Positions 11,540 to 28,614 of a stretch of 64,000 bases of DNA are shown here, in pieces. The stretch spans positions 4,472,915 to 4,536,914 of the forward strand of contig JARWIR010000038.1 of the NCBI GenBank assembly GCA_029959085.1. Reading direction: 5' to 3'. The DNA comes from Nemophila menziesii (Eukaryota; Streptophyta; Magnoliopsida; Boraginales; Hydrophyllaceae). The translations under genes were made by a program, and so were the position numbers. The notes beneath the pieces were generated by a model. It saw only the letters and a program-made list of their open reading frames with translations. It was not told the origin of the DNA and searched no databases. Numbering within the stretch: position 1 is the stretch's first letter; each line of letters starts with the position of its first letter.

Positions 11540-11985
11540 ACACTCAATAGAACTAATGATGTTTAATGAAAAAAAGATAAAAATTTGCATATTCATCTTA
11601 CTTATAATGTGTTGCACAAATTATTAGCCAAGAATATCATACTGCATCGTCCTTCTTTAGGTTTCTTGTCTAGTATATATAGTAAAGATTAGGATTATTT
11701 AGCACGAGTCGGTGATTTTCATTCTTTATGCGAACATGTTTTTCTATTCAATGCGATTGCTCGTAATTAGTATCCATAATGAAAATGTATTAATAAGAAA
11801 ATAAATAGAATAAATTAAATGACTTTTTAGAAATTTCTAAAAGTACGTTTCTAGGTAAGGAAGGATTTTGACAACAAAGGAAACCAAAATATTTAAATAT
11901 AGTGAATTGTTTATTGAATGACAAAAAAAGGAAGGGTATTATATATGATTTTTTTTCCTTAATGGATCAATGAATAAATATGAAA
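11540..11985. repeat. 446-bp duplication, copy 1
   Basis: Matches 12997-13443 in the same orientation with scattered substitutions (shared blocks TGTTGCACAAATTATTAGCC, AATTTAGCACGAGTC-like, GGATCAATGAATAAA). It lies just upstream of the HD-Zip start, so it may include that gene's promoter. Confidence 0.85.
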
Positions 11986-12996
11986 TTTCTAATTTTTGCT
12001 TGGCATAGTACATGGCGTCTTTTCGTTGAATTATTCGGACCCATTATCTTGATGTTCTTTTTCTTTTACCTTTTATACCGCTTTTGAAAAGAAGGATTTA
12101 AACAACTATATGGTCAAGTTTGATACATGTAATGAAACATGAAATTACAATTTTACCTTTTTTATCTTTGGATTTTAAGTAATCAAATACTACACTAAAG
12201 TAAATTAATTAATTTTAGCTTTATACAAAGTAGACTATTAAATTTGTTGTATTAATCCTTGTATGTCATTTAGAATATTATAAAGATTAATTAGAAGGAT
12301 AATTACTACAAAAAATTTACTTTTTTAAAGAATTTGGACATAATAAAATAATCACTCGTTAGATATACATTAATAATAGTTTCCAAATCAGTAAGGTAAC
12401 ACACATATTTAATGCACATGATATATTTTTAATTGTTTAGTAAATTATCTTGTAATATATCTACCTTTTAATTATTATAAAAAATCATCAAATTTTTCAA
12501 GGTGATTTAAATAAAACCTATATAATCATACAACCAAAATAATTTTGAAACTGAAAGGGTGTTATGTATATGTATACATATATCAGTTTTAGCATGAAAC
12601 TACCAAAATTATATGAATGATTAGTTAGTAATAAGAATTTGTTATTTAGATATTATATTTGAAGTTTGTATCTTTGAATAAGGTTTCATTTAATTATGTA
12701 ATAGGTTATGCAAAATCATTTATATATGAATGTTATTGCCCAGGAGATATTTTTAAATGTTCAATTAAAGTATCAAAAGGTCTAGAAGTTACAGTTAATA
12801 TTTTTGTATGTAAATATAAATGTCTTAAACCAGTTATTTAGAATACTATATGGAGAAGAAAAACATAAGAATTAATCCAAGAAAGAGCTGGGGTTGTTAA
12901 TTAGGTGGTGCCAACTTCTAACGGTAAATAATATACACCATAGATTGCAAAATTTTATGATTTAACAATTCATGTCTAGTCCAATATTCATGACAA
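11986..12996. other. AT-rich intergenic stretch
   Basis: No gene, RNA or structured repeat seen. The 60-codon frame at 12659 has no recognisable content. Confidence 0.5.
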
Positions 12997-13443
12997 CACT
13001 CCATAGAATTAATGATGCATAAAGAAAAAAGATAAAAAAAAATTACATATTCATCTTACTTATAATGTGTTGCACAAATTATTAGCCAATAATATGGTAC
13101 TGCAATGTCCTTCTATAGGTATTATTATCTAGTATATATAGGAAAGATTGGGATGAATTAGCACGAGTCCCTGCTTTTAATTCTTTATGCAAATGTGTTT
13201 TTCTATTTAATGTGATTGCTCGTAATTAGTGTGCATAACGAAAATGTATTAATAAGTCAATAAATAGAATAAATGAAATGTCTTTTAAGAAATTTCTACA
13301 AAATAACTTTCTAGATAAGGAAGGATTTTGGCAACAAAGAAAATCAATCATATTTAAATATAGTGAATTTTTTATTGAATGACAAAAAAAGAAAAGGCAT
13401 TATATATGATTTTAATCATAATGGATCAATGAATAAACATAGA
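12997..13443. repeat. 446-bp duplication, copy 2
   Basis: Second copy of 11540-11985, 1457 bp away. It stops exactly where the second copy of the 172-bp dispersed repeat begins, so this junction was made by insertion or template switching. Confidence 0.85.
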
Positions 13444-13615
13444 ATACTAGGAGTTGTTCAGGGTCGTAATTTGACACAATTATGAGAATTATATTATATT
13501 TAGAGAAATATTATGTAATTTTTATTTTGATAAATGATGAATAGTTCAAGACATGGCGTTCACTCGTTAGCAAGTCAATTTGATAGCCTTTATTATAGAA
13601 AGATCAAGCCCAAAA
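13444..13615 (+). repeat. Dispersed 172-bp repeat, copy 2
   Basis: Partner of 5113-5284, same orientation and same following context (pyrimidine tract). Confidence 0.8.
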
Positions 13616-13635
13616 TCTATATTTCTCAATGTAGT

Positions 13636-13840
13636 ACTCTCTCTCTCTCTCTCCGCCTCCCCCCCCCCCCCCCCCTCCCCCCCTCATTGTAGAGGCCCTC
13701 TCCCTCCCCGCCTCCCCCCCCCCTCCCCCCCTCATTGTAGAGGCGCTCATCGAAGGAGCGCCTCTTTATTATAATTAATGTGATAAATTAATGGACTTTC
13801 TAGTTTTGGATTACATTAAGTAAATAAGAGGCGCTCCTGC
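13636..13840. repeat. CT and poly-C tract with 10-bp stem hairpin
   Basis: A (CT)n run and long C runs are followed by a tandem pair of CTCATTGTAGAGGC units (13684 and 13731). AGAGGCGCTC at 13739-13748 pairs perfectly with GAGCGCCTCT at 13756-13765. The same AGAGGCGCTC word recurs at 13827. The word may be a transposon end; unproven. Confidence 0.7.
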
Positions 13841-14375
13841 GTTAATTTTGTAATTATTTTTTCAAATAGGTTTTTGTTGTGATTATTTTTATAAAAAATG
13901 TTAGAAATAAAAAAAACTCATAATTGTAGTCCCAGAAAACCCGTTAATTGGATCATCACAAAGAAGGGTCTATTTTAATAAAAGGATCAGGTATAATATT
14001 TGTGATTTTGGCTTAACTGAGGGGGTGTTCCAACCATTAACCCTAAATCAGCAAGATGGCCATTTTTCAGATTGATACCCTCTAATTGAATGAGTTCAGA
14101 AATTACTGTAGCTGTCTAGCTCTTATCAAAATGAACACTCAGCTCAAATCAGCAAAAAATGGAAAAACAAGAATATCTTAATCACAAACATATAAGATGC
14201 ATAAACCTACTTAATTGAGTATCCATATAAACTTAACTGTTCACAAAACAAGAATCCAAAAGATTTATGAGTAAACATATAATTCTTATCTACTACATTT
14301 AGTTCAACTTCGCACCAAAATACTAGATTAAAGAACTTAAGCCACTAAATTATGAAAGCAAGTAGTAGTAGCAGT
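13841..14375. other. Spacer downstream of OEP16-2
   Basis: Holds the 3' flank of the minus-strand OEP16-2 gene (3' UTR just left of 14376). Nothing else recognised. Confidence 0.5.
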
Positions 14376-16038
14376 TTAGAATATCCCAGTGAGAAGATTT
14401 GCCGCAGTTGAAATAGCTGCTCCAGTTATAGCGCATTGCACTACATGTTCATGACTATGATGATCTGTTGTTAACGCTAATGCCGCACCTGTGATTGCTC
14501 CTGCCAATGCACTATTTTTCTGCACATATAAAACAAAAAGAAACAAAGAAAATCCACAGAGTTTTAATATTAGTAATATTTTCGCCAAAAAATTAAGATA
14601 CATGTTTTTAAGAAATTACCCAATCATGGACTCCTCGAGCTTCCTTAAATCCATAGGTGAGACCTGAATACACCCCAGCTGCCAATCCTGCATTGAATTA
14701 AAACCAAAACTTTACTTTCATTTACATGTCAAATACCACTTTAAGATGAAAGAGTGGTTAAATTTTACCCCATTGAAGAGATTCTTTTCCAGTATTTTTC
14801 ACCTGTGAATGTAATCGAACAAGAATGTTATTTACCAATTACAACTAGGAAAACGAAGTTTCTTTTACGAGTCGTTAACTTACCAAAGCCTCAACCGATT
14901 TTCTGTTATTCTCGCCTGCAAATAAACGTTTATGATCATGAGTTTTAAACATAGGACTAAGCACATAATCATGTCTCAAATAGGTAGGTACCTCTAAGGT
15001 CCGGGAATCGATGCCTCTTGGCAGCACCAGGGAGCTCAGGAGGAATGCTATTTATGTCTGATGTTCCTAATCATTTGACAAGAGCGAAACAAAAATCTTC
15101 AAAATAAGCACTAAGAGTACAATAAAATGGATCGAAATTGTGAAAAAACGGTAAAGAATATTAATTTACTCACCCTCAACTGCTGTCAAATAAGCCTCAC
15201 GTGACACAGCTTGGACAGCTCCTATCTGTCATGATAAACTTACAAGATTTTAACAAAGCAAGAAGGATCGTACTTAATTAACTACCATAGTCATGCATGC
15301 ACAATAACACTTATTAGTTTTCTTGTCCTATCTCATCATAAAATAAGAGACACCTAATAATTAAGAATTGAACATCTATTCCACAAGTCTATATATGTTC
15401 TAAGAAAATCAAATAGTTATTTTGCTAGCTTACTAAAACAATATGCCAACTGCATATAGATGAATAACCTCCAAAAAATGATCAGACAAACAATTACATA
15501 TATTTTGATGTCGAGCATATTAACAATTACATATAACCTCAAACGTATTTTCTTTAACAAGACTATACAGTTTAAAGGTTTCAGCTAATAAATAGTTCTA
15601 TAGTCTTTTAGATCTAATAGGACCAATCATTTCTTAAGGCGTTAATTACACCACTAGTCCTCCTTATGCTATATACGCAACATAGCCAAATATACCCTTA
15701 ACATCAAGAATAGTAACTATATATACTATAAGCTAGTTGCAAATTTACCCTTCCACAATGAAAGGTATATTATGCTAATTTTTGGAATAATACATATATA
15801 TGAATTCGAAACACGGTATATTTGACTATTTTGCACGGACAATATGTGTTATTTACCCGTTATAGTTAATAAGAACCAAAAAAGTACATATATGAATAAT
15901 GAAAGTGTTAGTGTGTACCCCAGCAGCCTTAACGAAGCTTTCAGCAATACGGTTGAGAAGAGGATGACCAAGATCAAAGAAACCACCCTTGTCAAAGCTT
16001 CTAAGCTCATCAAGCAATGATCGAGTTTCCAAACTCAT
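14376..16038 (-). CDS. OEP16-2: Outer plastid envelope protein 16-2 (OEP16-2, seed form)
   Basis: Seven minus-strand exons join in phase: 16038-15919, 15225-15174, 15066-14992, 14915-14884, 14802-14769, 14687-14620 and 14519-14376, giving 174 residues (Arabidopsis OEP16-2 is about 178). The match is close throughout: FDLGHPLLNRIAESFVKAAG near the N terminus, AVQAVSREAYLTAVEG, the family-specific soluble loop up to RHRFPDLRGEN, NTGKESLQWGLAAGVYSG, and the C-terminal GAITGAALALTT ... AAISTAANLLTGIF helices. OEP16 proteins belong to the Tim17/PRAT family and form amino-acid-selective channels in the outer plastid envelope. The start at 16038 gives the family N terminus; an upstream in-frame ATG at 16092 would add 18 residues with no counterpart. 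A paired ABRE lies about 130 bp upstream. Confidence 0.95.
15637..15862. mobile_element. MITE-like foldback in OEP16-2 intron 1
   Basis: The left end (GTTAATTACACCACTAGTCC ... CATAGCCAAATATACC) and the reverse complement of the right end (GGGTAAATAACACATATTGT ... AATAGTCAAATATACC) are related over about 55 bp. Similar half-elements occur at 8030 and 27780, so this is a small local family. It explains most of the length of this intron. Removed with the intron, so no coding effect. Confidence 0.6.
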
Positions 16039-16163
16039 CTTTCTTACTTTCTTACAACTAAACAAAGGTTTTTTACCAACTTCAAAAAACAACTCTGAAG
16101 AGGTGAGTTTTTGGTTGATGAAGAAAGAAACAAAATTGTCTTTCTAAAGAAGTGGTCAGAGTG

Positions 16164-16184
16164 GACACGTGTAACTTACGTGTC
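16164..16184. promoter_or_regulatory. Inverted ABRE/G-box pair upstream of OEP16-2
   Basis: GACACGT (16164-16170) and ACGTGTC (16178-16184) form a perfect 7-bp inverted pair with a 7-bp spacer; the first overlaps a CACGTG G-box. ACGTGTC is the core of ABA-response elements bound by bZIP factors. Position is 126-146 bp upstream of the start codon. OEP16-2 of Arabidopsis is known as the seed-expressed member, so ABA/seed control is a reasonable inference. Confidence 0.65.
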
Positions 16185-17213
16185 TGTTTAATACAACACC
16201 AAACCGTAGTTCGTGCCGATTTACAAACAAAATAAGTTATGTGGTACGGGACTAGGCAACTTTACCAAATGCCCAACAATTATGCCATATACTACTCTTT
16301 CTTTTTTATTATTTATTAAATTTAACATACCTATAACCTATTGTAGACATGCTTAATGTCATATAATTGATCTTTCTTATCATTTAATATCGTCTATTTA
16401 TAAGTCATTTGATCAAAATTCTCATGAGTAATGCTATTGTGATTGGGTGATGTTATTAGTCTTGAGAGAAAACAAACTAAAACCAAAATTATACTAAAAG
16501 AACCGGTGTAATAATGAGTAAAACCCCATTCTCAATATACAAATAAAAGAACTATCTAAAAAATTTAATAAAATACTAATATAGTTTTTATGGGAATAAA
16601 ACTTTATATAAGATATATCTAAAATATCTTCATGAACTTTTATACTGAAACTAGGGGTGAGCAAACTTAATTGTGTGTTCTAAAATTAGAACCCAAACAA
16701 CCCAACATTGGTCCCCAAGCTCTTTTTTTTAAATTCATCGCATTTTGGTTTGGTTTGCGGTGATAATTAAAGAATTGGTTCGGTTTAAAACTCAATCGCA
16801 AATCGTTCTACCCCAACCCATCCCTAACTTGGGGTTGAGCAAAATTCAAAAAAAAACGACCGGATCGCCAACCTGACCAAACCGAGCTGATAAGGACCAA
16901 TCTATTTTTTCTAATCCGGGTTGGTATTTTTAGCTCCACGCATTTAACCGCCTCAATCGTGCTTTTGTATATCTTCACCAACATTTCAAAAAAAACTATT
17001 ACATGATCAATCAAATCATCATAATAAATATGTTTTGGGATTTAATCTACACATATATAGTTACTTATCTTGGTTACAACTTTCTATGTGCCACTTGGAG
17101 TTTTGGGTACTCAAGTCTTTATAGAAAGATTCAAGAATAGTTTAGTACATAATAGTCCATAAAAAATAATATTATGCTTGAGTAAAAGTGTGTGAATACC
17201 TCTTGCTAATCAC
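16185..17213. other. Intergenic stretch with possible hAT-like ends
   Basis: No gene seen. At 16651 CTAGGGGTGAGCAAAC resembles the common end of plant hAT MITEs, and a related GGGGTTGAGCAAAATTC occurs at 16832. The copies are too degraded to define an element. Confidence 0.35.
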
Positions 17214-17865
17214 TTGTTCATTTGTGCTTGCGTGGTAGGTTTGGGAGATCAGGATCTTTCATTGCGACTGTGTCTCCCTCGCAAAACTCACAATCTTTCC
17301 ATTTCTCTTAGTATCTATAGGAACCTTTCTAGCATTCTTCTTGGTTCTCTTCAGGTAATCAATGATCGAATCATCTTTGAGGTTGGGAGGAGTTTCAAAT
17401 GGTGGTTTATTTTTATGTTTTTTCTCCTCCAACCCTAAGGTATCTACCCGATTGATTAGATTCTTCACATGACTGAGTGTGTCCAAGCGGAAACAATCTT
17501 CCGGTGGAATAGGGAGCTTCTTACCCTTGAACACACTAAACTTCTCTTCCTCGTCTTGCACTCGCATGACCATTTCTCCATTCTATACACCAATCAAAGT
17601 ACACTCTGTGGCTAAGAATTGTCGCCCCAAAATGATTAGAACATTCTTATCCGCGTCGTAGTCAAGAATAATGAAATTACACAGAAATATAAGATTACCA
17701 GCCTTGATGAGCACATCTTCAATTTTATTTGTGTTAACACTTGTCGTTGGTTAGGTTTTGCTTCCTTTTTATACTTGATTTGAGAAATGGGTGTAATGTT
17801 CTTAGGTGAGTGTAGGTATGACAAAATAACGATTGAGTAGGGGTCCGATGTGGAAAAGTCCAGAA
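17214..17865 (-). mobile_element. Ty3/gypsy protease-region remnant
   Basis: Minus-strand frames carry the conserved stretch after the retroviral-type protease: DYDADKNVLIILGRQFLAT (about 17665-17605) then MVMRVQDEEEKFSVFKGKK and FRLDTL (17573-17460). The same region of the gypsy element at 38464-42145 reads almost the same (YDADRNVPIILGRPFLAT; MRIQDEKVKFNVF). Only this fragment remains. Confidence 0.8.
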
Positions 17866-18300
17866 GGAATAATTAGGGAAGATAATTTTTTTCTAGAAAT
17901 GGGTAGGTTATTGCGGCAATGTAAATATCCGAGAAGCTATGAGAAATTACCATCGGCAACATAAAAATTGGACTTAACTACGGTGAGGTAAGGTTTCACC
18001 TCAGAAACGTGTGATTCCATAAAGCATCAAAAATATGACCGGTGTCGCGGCAATGCTACGTTTTATGACCAAAGTTCAAATGCTTTTAAAATTTCAAATC
18101 TCACTTCTTTCACAACTTTCACTTCTCAACACACCACCAAAATACCTCATATCATCTCCAAATGCCGAGGTGAAGAGAGTCAAATGGTTAACCACAGTGT
18201 GTTCGAGGAAACATCGCAAAGAGCTCCACGATATTTTTGGAATGACAATCAAGCAACAGAATCTTAAGGAGATTTCGAACCCTTTCTAGGGGCTTCGACA
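17866..18300 (+). other. Probable gypsy non-coding or accessory fragment
   Basis: Contains GCGGCAATG-type phrases like those in the spacer downstream of the Athila-like pol at 35.8-36.1 kb and an 84-codon frame at 18035 with basic residues. No domain recognised; origin inferred from context. Confidence 0.35.
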
Positions 18301-18480
18301 TTCTAGACAATATACTAGACGTTGTGTAAACCTCTCTTATATATTTTCTTTCGTGACTATTTTAGTCGTGGGACACGTCTCCCTTTTAAGTTACGGTGAG
18401 TGATTTGTTGTCTTCATTACCATTTTTATGTTTAGTATTTTATCCCTCTATCATATACACCTATACAGAAAAATCTATTC

Positions 18481-18802
18481 TTAGGCCATTACATATGGCC
18501 TAAAACTATTTTTAGGCCAAACGTTTCAAAAGTAAAAATTTTAGGTCAAACATATTCAAAAGTACCATCATTAGGCCATTTTACTAATTTCGTGAGATAT
18601 TTCATAGATTTTAAGGGCAATTTGGGTATCTCAAATAAACTATATCTTTATTTGACCACATCACACACTACTAACTCTATTTAAAGTATTCAAATTACCC
18701 TTAAATCTATGAAGTATCTCACAAAATTAGTAAAATGACCTTAAAATGGTACTTTTGAAAATGTTTGGCCTAAAATTGGTATTTTAAAATGTTTGGCCTA
18801 AT
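18481..18802. mobile_element. Foldback MITE with long inverted arms
   Basis: The left arm (18481 to about 18625) and right arm (about 18688-18802) are imperfect inverted repeats that start TTAGGCCA and end TGGCCTAA and include ACTAATTTCGTGAGATA versus its complement. A short AT-rich loop separates them. No coding content and no clear target duplication. Confidence 0.75.
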
Positions 18803-19285
18803 ACCTATATGACATTTATATACCATATTTGAAAATGATGAATCCTAAGAGGTTTTTAGTATCTTTTGATTGAAGAAAATTTAAAAATCTAACTAACATA
18901 TCCCTTATCGGTCCGCTAATTTAGTTAGATACGTGTCTTAATATTTTTAATTAGAAATGTAAAAGTAAAAAACCTAAAATTATATAATCATAAAATTGCA
19001 GGATTCGCCAAAACAAACTAAAATATAACCATGACAAACATAACCTTATTGGTAAGACACGTGTCTTAATTTTTTAGTTGAAATGTGAAAATAATATATG
19101 TAACCATAGAGTTACCTCGATATGATACAATATATCTCGTAAAGTTAAAATAGACTCTCTAAGAACTCTCAAGAACATTCAAGAAAATCAATCCCGCCTA
19201 TTCACCAAATCTTCACGATCTAACAAAAAACTACCAATCTCTAATCAAACAAAGGATTTTACACTTTTCTCAAGCACAAGCGAAC
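18803..19285. other. Intergenic, with a degenerate tandem pair
   Basis: Two related pieces near 18905 and 19045 share ACGTGTCTTAAT and flanks. No gene seen. Confidence 0.4.
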
Positions 19286-19732
19286 GTGAATTCTACCTCG
19301 GATAGAAGGTTGTACTATTATAATCAAGGTAAATTTTCCCTAAATCTTAATTACTACTATATGAATAAGTGTGTATATAGCAAGCTTAATGATTTCAGTA
19401 AGGATAAGTATGATATTATGTTTAATAAGGAGATAACTAAGCATAAAATCTGGAATTCGGAGGTCATGAATTTTGCTGTCATAATTGTTTCAGATCTCTG
19501 CAACTTAGCATATATCCATAAGTGTAGAATTAATGAAATGAAGAAGAGTATTTTAAGAAACGATAGAAGGAGACTAGAGAGAAAAACAAAGAAGGATGTT
19601 TATGGAATATTTATATATGATAACAGTAGACAAAATATTAATGAAACACGAGTTGGTCTTAATTATGCTAGTAATAAAAGATATAGTAAGTATAACTTTG
19701 ATCGTACCAAGGTCTTACTCATATTACCATAA
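19286..19732 (+). CDS. Unrecognised 148-codon open frame
   Basis: Starts ATG AAT TCT and encodes a Lys/Asn/Tyr-rich product with a basic stretch (MKKSILRNDRRRLERKTKK). No signal peptide, membrane helix or known domain seen. In AT-rich plant DNA an open frame of this length is uncommon but not proof of a gene. No splice or leader features support it, and it sits among transposon debris. Could be a remnant of a mobile-element accessory frame. Confidence 0.25.
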   Translation: MNSTSDRRLYYYNQGKFSLNLNYYYMNKCVYSKLNDFSKDKYDIMFNKEITKHKIWNSEVMNFAVIIVSDLCNLAYIHKCRINEMKKSILRNDRRRLERKTKKDVYGIFIYDNSRQNINETRVGLNYASNKRYSKYNFDRTKVLLILP

Positions 19733-20143
19733 CACAAAAGAAAAGTAAGGAAGAATTTATGGAACAAATGTAAAAACTAGTGTCATTCGGTTAACATGGA
19801 ACTTTGAAAGTAATGATTACATTACTATTCCAACTTGGGTGTGGAAGAATCAAGCCGACGGAGGTGAAGAGTCTCTCCATGAGGTGGAAAAACAACTGTA
19901 GCATGCAAATTTTTCTTGAGTTCCACAAAAATCTAAGGAGGCCTATACAACCGGATTTACAACTCACAGAGTAAGTCTTTCTCATTTCCTTCCCTTTGTT
20001 CACTCAGAAACTCTACCTACTTGTTCACCATCAAATCTTTCTTTCATTTACCTAAAATATATTCAATAGAGAATGTGTTGCTTTATAAGCATTATTATCA
20101 TAGCTCAGTTTATCATTCTCGTAGCAAAAACCTACATGTTCTT

Positions 20144-20558
20144 CTTTTATGCTATGTTGTAGATCTCGGTTTTGTGGCCTAGGCAGTCGACCGGGGCCTA
20201 GGCGGAATTATACAATTTTTTGAATCACGTTGTGTAATTTTGTATATTTAGTAATATATATAGTAATTATAGCAATTTTAACTTATTAAGTCATAAAAAT
20301 CATCTAACGACACTATAATAAATATGAAAATACTAAAAATTGAGTTATAATATCAATTAAATAATTATCGAGAATAAAAAAATAACAAAAAGACCTATGC
20401 GGGCATGTTTTGCAATTAATCGGCGCCTAGATAGGCTAGGCACCAATTCCACGACGACTAAGGCGCTAGGGCGAAAACGCCTAGAATTTTAACTAGGCGT
20501 AAACGGCTGAGAGGGGAGTTGACGCCTAGGCGGGGAGATCTACAACATAGCTTTTATG
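20144..20558. mobile_element. hAT-type MITE with 8-bp target duplication
   Basis: A 399-bp element (20152-20550) begins CTATGTTGTAGATCTC and ends with its exact reverse complement. It is flanked on both sides by CTTTTATG (20144-20151 and 20551-20558), an 8-bp target duplication as made by hAT transposases. The interior repeats GCCTAGGCG-type words in both orientations and encodes nothing. Intact ends and TSD suggest a fairly recent insertion. A second copy of the end sequence occurs at about 34969. Confidence 0.88.
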
Positions 20559-20639
20559 TCATAAATCTTCTATTTATAGCTATTCTAGGAGTGTTTATTT
20601 TATAATATATCTTATAGTGGCCATGAAGGATTGTCATGA

Positions 20640-22560
20640 TTTACCCTTTATTAAGCTTAATGAACAAAAGAATAAATCTCTTGACGTTCTTAGCATTGGG
20701 ATCAAAACACGAGCAGTAGAATTTCTTCAAGAAGATTGAGCACTAGTCTTACGCATCACTGAAGATGCTAGGATCTTTCCTATAAATTTCGTAAACACAA
20801 AAAGGAGAAATGGAATTTTGAGGGTGATTTGAGATTAACTGAAATTCGGAAAAAAAAAAACTTTCAAATTAGAGCTTCATGAGGACACAGAATTTGCAAG
20901 ACTTTGAATCTAAGGTTAGGTGTCTTTATTGGTATGCATGTTAGTATAAATCAGTGGCCATCTCTCATGCATTTTCAAGACATCCCAGTGGACTACACTA
21001 CCATCTGGGTTCAAATCAAAGGTTTAGCTTTTATACAAAAAAATCTAAAAACGTTTTCTATCATTGCATCATGTTTTTCGACATAGAAGATATGGATTTC
21101 CAAAATTGGTGATTGAGGATGTGGAGATACTGAGATTTAAGGTAAGGTTTAACATAAAACGAACACTACCTCTACGGATGTACCTCAAACAAGAAGACGG
21201 TGCTGGATGGGTCACTTTTCAATATGAGAACGTGGGTTCGTTATATTTCATTTGTAGTTGTGCGAGTCACAGAAGTGAGAGTTGAGATATCATATTGTTA
21301 GAAATGTTGAAGATGTAGATAAGCACAAAATAGTTACTTGGACGGTAGAAAACATTGTGACGTATCCATCATTTGAAGCTCTACATGGCATTCCTTGGAA
21401 GGTTAGAGGAGGTTTCTCAAGTTACATAACTCTATACAAATAAAACAAAGATAATGAAGGCCCTCAAGAAGGTTATGGGAAGAGGTCAGGTGGTCTGATG
21501 GGTCACATACATGAAGATTTTGATATGGGGGGTAGTTCAAAGATAAAAAGCAATAGAAGCCAAATAATTAAGAAACATTGTGATAACAAAAATGTCAAGA
21601 AATACAGGACTTCAAAGGAACATGATTGCTGCATGAGGTGATCTAGGAAGCTAGAAAAAAGGGCCATTTGGGTGAGCATGAAGGATTAACAAGAGTGTTG
21701 CAACAACAACCTAGGAGCAAAGCACAAAAGGAGGTTATGGGTTGCAAGGAGAATGAAACTTTGGGGTTACTTGGAAGTGAAGATATACCTACCATAATAG
21801 TGTCAAATCAAGAAAGAGGTTTTGATCGAAGGAGCAAGTAGGTAACAGGGATACGAAGATTGTGGTAAGGGTGAGGGACAACTCCCGGAGAAATAGACTG
21901 CGATAAAGCGCAATAAGGCCTACATGACAAGAGTTAAGGGAAACTATAAACAATGGAGAAGATGACAAGTCGGATATTGATAGCAAAGATTCTGACTGTG
22001 ATGGTGGATCGATTAGGGAGAAAAGTGCTGAGTGGCGTTAAGCAAGTGATTTCTAAGTCGAAGTGTAGCGAACACCTCTCTTAACCAAACTCATAAACCA
22101 GGAATAGAAATTGTGCAAATTTACATACAGGTGTTTGGGTTGAAAGAAAAACAACTTACTACGATCATCGATGAGGAAGCACAAGCAATACCAAAAGACA
22201 CCAAACTTTGCAAAAAAATTCCAAATGAGGAGAAAACCATTTCAACAGAAGAGGAATAAAATAAGAGATCTAGGAAGTCTGTTATGTAGTTATATACGTC
22301 CAAAAAAAATCATAGAGTTGCAGAATACCACCAGAGTTGGAGCTTGAGGATGATAACCAAGCCCAAGGCACACAAATCCTAAAAAGCTAGAGGTTTCTCT
22401 CCGGTGGATAGAGAAGAGACTCTCTCTCTTCACTTTATTTCCAACTTTGGAAGTTAAATAAAATTATCTCGAAAATCTAAGCCATGGAGAAACAATCAGT
22501 CATAAGAGAAGATGAATGTGTACAACTAAAGTGAAAAGTGGAAGGAAAACAAAGTGGGTC
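20640..22560 (+). mobile_element. LINE ORF1 (DUF4283 / zf-CCHC_4) remnant
   Basis: Broken frames encode the nucleic-acid-binding ORF1 of plant LINEs: WPSLMHFQDIPVDYTTIWVQ and KGL (about 20955-21025), then RRYGFPKLV and KVRFNIKRTLPL, then the W-x-x-F-x-YE block (about 21205-21230). The following cysteine knuckle is degraded. The rest to about 22560 is rich in charged codons and stops and may be the ORF1 tail. No RT follows. Confidence 0.65.
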
Positions 22561-22979
22561 GATTATGAAGGAAGAATATCCAGATTTTTCCTATAGAATT
22601 CCTGAAACTGAGTAAGGGGGGGCGCACTTTAACACCTAATTAACTAACTACCTAGGCATATAAATTACTGGAAACGATAATTTACAGTTGGTAATACAAA
22701 TAAAATTACACAAAAATTGGCTTTAAGTTACACCAGAAATGCAAATCTAAAGGGCAACTATCTATTTTTTAATATATTTAACATGTCTAAGTTTTAAAGG
22801 TAAGAAAAATAAAGAGCTATAACTAATAGATGTTATACAGAAAGCACAACAAGTTTATAAAGAAAAGCATGAGAAACATTATAGTATGAGGGAAACCAAA
22901 GAGCTGAAGTTTAGTTTTGTTTCCCACGGCTGTACCTGTACAGTATCCTCTCTTTCTCTTTCTCTCGCCTTTCATTCAT
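22561..22979. other. 3' flank and probable 3' UTR of the PP4R3 gene
   Basis: Non-coding sequence directly downstream of the minus-strand stop codon at 22980. Nothing else recognised. Confidence 0.5.
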
Positions 22980-28321
<5,342 letters not shown>

Positions 28322-28614
28322 AGAGAATTGAATTCACCTTGAAACGGATCGATTGGTCGAAAGTATGCAAATTTAGGGTTTTTCAAGAAAAATTATAAAA
28401 CTTGAGAGAGAAAGTCTGGAAAGGGTTTCAATTAACTGAAAATTGAAACCCTAATTACAATACAGGTAGAGAGAGAGATATATGTATATAACAGTGTGAA
28501 GCTCGAAGCTTTCTTCTCTCTTTCTTTTTTTCTCTGTCTAAAAGAGGTGTTGCGCTCTTTCTCTCTCTACTTTTTATGCTCTTCTTTGTGCGGTGTGTAG
28601 CTCTGTCGCTGGCC
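28322..28614 (-). promoter_or_regulatory. PP4R3 5' flank and probable leader
   Basis: Directly upstream of the minus-strand start. Rich in CT/GA tracts (28430-28570), typical of plant core promoters and leaders. No TATA box could be placed with confidence. Confidence 0.4.
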
